DNA from: SIG480 sp045595365 | GTDB lineage: Bacteria; Bacillota; Clostridia; Oscillospirales; JAAYXM01 | Direction of reading: 5' to 3' | DNA: 6,871 bases | Assembly (NCBI GenBank): GCA_045595365.1 | Contig: JAZOAI010000029.1 | Coordinates: 1 to 6,871 of the forward strand | Part shown: positions 6,693 to 6,871 of the stretch, piece after piece | Layout: each line of letters opens with the position of its first letter | Numbering within the stretch: position 1 is the stretch's first letter | Translations under genes and position numbers: made by a program | The notes under the pieces: model-generated | The model's database searches: none | Told to the model about the DNA's origin: nothing | The model's input: the letters and a program-made list of their open reading frames with translations, nothing else

Positions 6693-6721
6693 AGTATAAC
6701 CCCGGGAGAAGAAAAAGTCAA
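6693..6721 (-). promoter_or_regulatory. Sigma-A-type promoter of the permease-lipoprotein operon
   Basis: Read on the minus strand: -35 TTGACT (6721-6716), exactly 17 bases, then -10 TATACT (6698-6693). Each hexamer matches the consensus at five of six bases. Transcription would start near 6686, leaving a leader of about 90 bases before the permease start. Confidence 0.75.
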
Positions 6722-6748
6722 TCCTCGCGCAAAAAAGTTGTCACAAAC

Positions 6749-6787
6749 TTGTCAAGCACAAAATTAAATTTGTGCTATAATTATAAT
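6749..6787 (+). promoter_or_regulatory. Divergent plus-strand promoter with an overlapping dyad
   Basis: TGCTATAAT (6773-6781) is a consensus extended -10. TTGTCA occurs at 6738-6743 and again at 6749-6754, but the nearer copy is 21 bases away, too far for a standard -35. AGCACAAA (6755-6762) and TTTGTGCT (6769-6776) form an 8 bp inverted repeat touching the -10, a plausible operator. The region faces right, away from the permease operon. Confidence 0.5.
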
Positions 6788-6868
6788 AGTGATGCTTTGG
6801 AGTGTACTGTTCGGGACTTTGTGCGCAGTTCTGCGTGGTCGCTCCGTGTGCGCCGGGCATCCGTTTTT
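6788..6868 (+). ncRNA. Candidate small structured RNA or 5' leader
   Basis: Directly after the extended -10, a compact nested fold is possible: GATGC (6791-6795) with GCATC (6857-6861); GGAGTG (6799-6804) with CGCTCC (6840-6845), including one G-U pair; and TGCGCA (6822-6827) with TGCGTG (6832-6837) around GTTC, including G-U pairs. A run of five Ts (6864-6868) follows. Promoter, fold and T run together would make an RNA of about 80 bases, or a leader ending in an attenuator. No Rfam-type family was recognised and the window ends 3 bases later, so this is tentative. Confidence 0.35.
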
Positions 6869-6871
6869 ATT

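Noticed and set aside
5912..6721. 269-residue open frame on the minus strand overlapping the permease gene
   Set aside because: It is a shifted frame of the permease, rich in Cys, Arg and His with no family motif, while the permease frame carries all the conserved transporter motifs.
6788..6868. Possible ZTP (pfl-type) riboswitch, suggested by CGCCGGGCA at 6851-6859
   Set aside because: The 3' block only roughly resembles that class, and the conserved 5' block with the GGGGAGCGAC-type segment is absent. No downstream purine or folate gene is visible.
6792..6871. Open frame of 26 codons running off the right end from an ATG at 6792
   Set aside because: There is no ribosome binding site, and the ATG lies within about 10 bases of the -10 element. 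The segment is better explained by RNA folding, though a short open frame cannot be excluded.
1..6871. CRISPR array, tRNA, rRNA, IS or prophage elements
   Set aside because: No regularly spaced direct repeats, cloverleaf patterns, transposase motifs or attachment-site duplications were found on reading both strands.

Overview
The window reads as chromosomal DNA from a mid-GC Firmicute, most likely a Clostridia-type gut or anaerobic bacterium. This is inferred from strong purine-rich Shine-Dalgarno sites, frequent TTG starts, sigma-A-like promoters, a SpoVB/MurJ-type flippase, and a lipoprotein with a DUF4430-like domain. No phage, IS, CRISPR, tRNA or rRNA signature was seen. Six protein genes fill almost all of it, and no gene-free stretch exceeds 300 bases.

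Layout: (1) 1-142 holds two strong hairpins: a 58-base interrupted palindrome (18-75) and a perfect 42-base palindrome (99-140) that probably terminates the first gene. (2) 143-886, minus strand: a YqeM-like class I SAM-dependent methyltransferase with its own promoter at 939-967. (3) 1060-4669, plus strand: a tight three-gene unit with gaps of 20 and 23 bases. It encodes a divergent orotidine-phosphate-decarboxylase-like protein that appears to have lost catalytic residues, a fusion of a histidine phosphatase and a GNAT acetyltransferase, and a SpoVB/MurJ-family membrane flippase. (4) 4672-4714: a bidirectional terminator between converging units. (5) 4716-6597, minus strand: a two-gene operon of an APC amino-acid permease followed by a small DUF4430-like lipoprotein. 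The lipoprotein's ribosome binding site overlaps the permease stop codon. Its promoter is at 6693-6721. (6) 6721-6871, plus strand: a divergent promoter-like region with a dyad, followed by a compact foldable segment ending in a T run. This is a candidate small RNA or leader cut close to the window edge.

The permease and lipoprotein form a plausible envelope transport pair. The plus-strand unit combines a decayed nucleotide-enzyme fold, a phosphatase-acetyltransferase and a lipid-linked-precursor flippase. Their co-transcription looks likely, but a shared pathway cannot be read from the sequence. The most notable point is the PyrF-like protein, which keeps the fold motifs but seems to lack two of the four residues of the catalytic Lys-Asp-Lys-Asp network.
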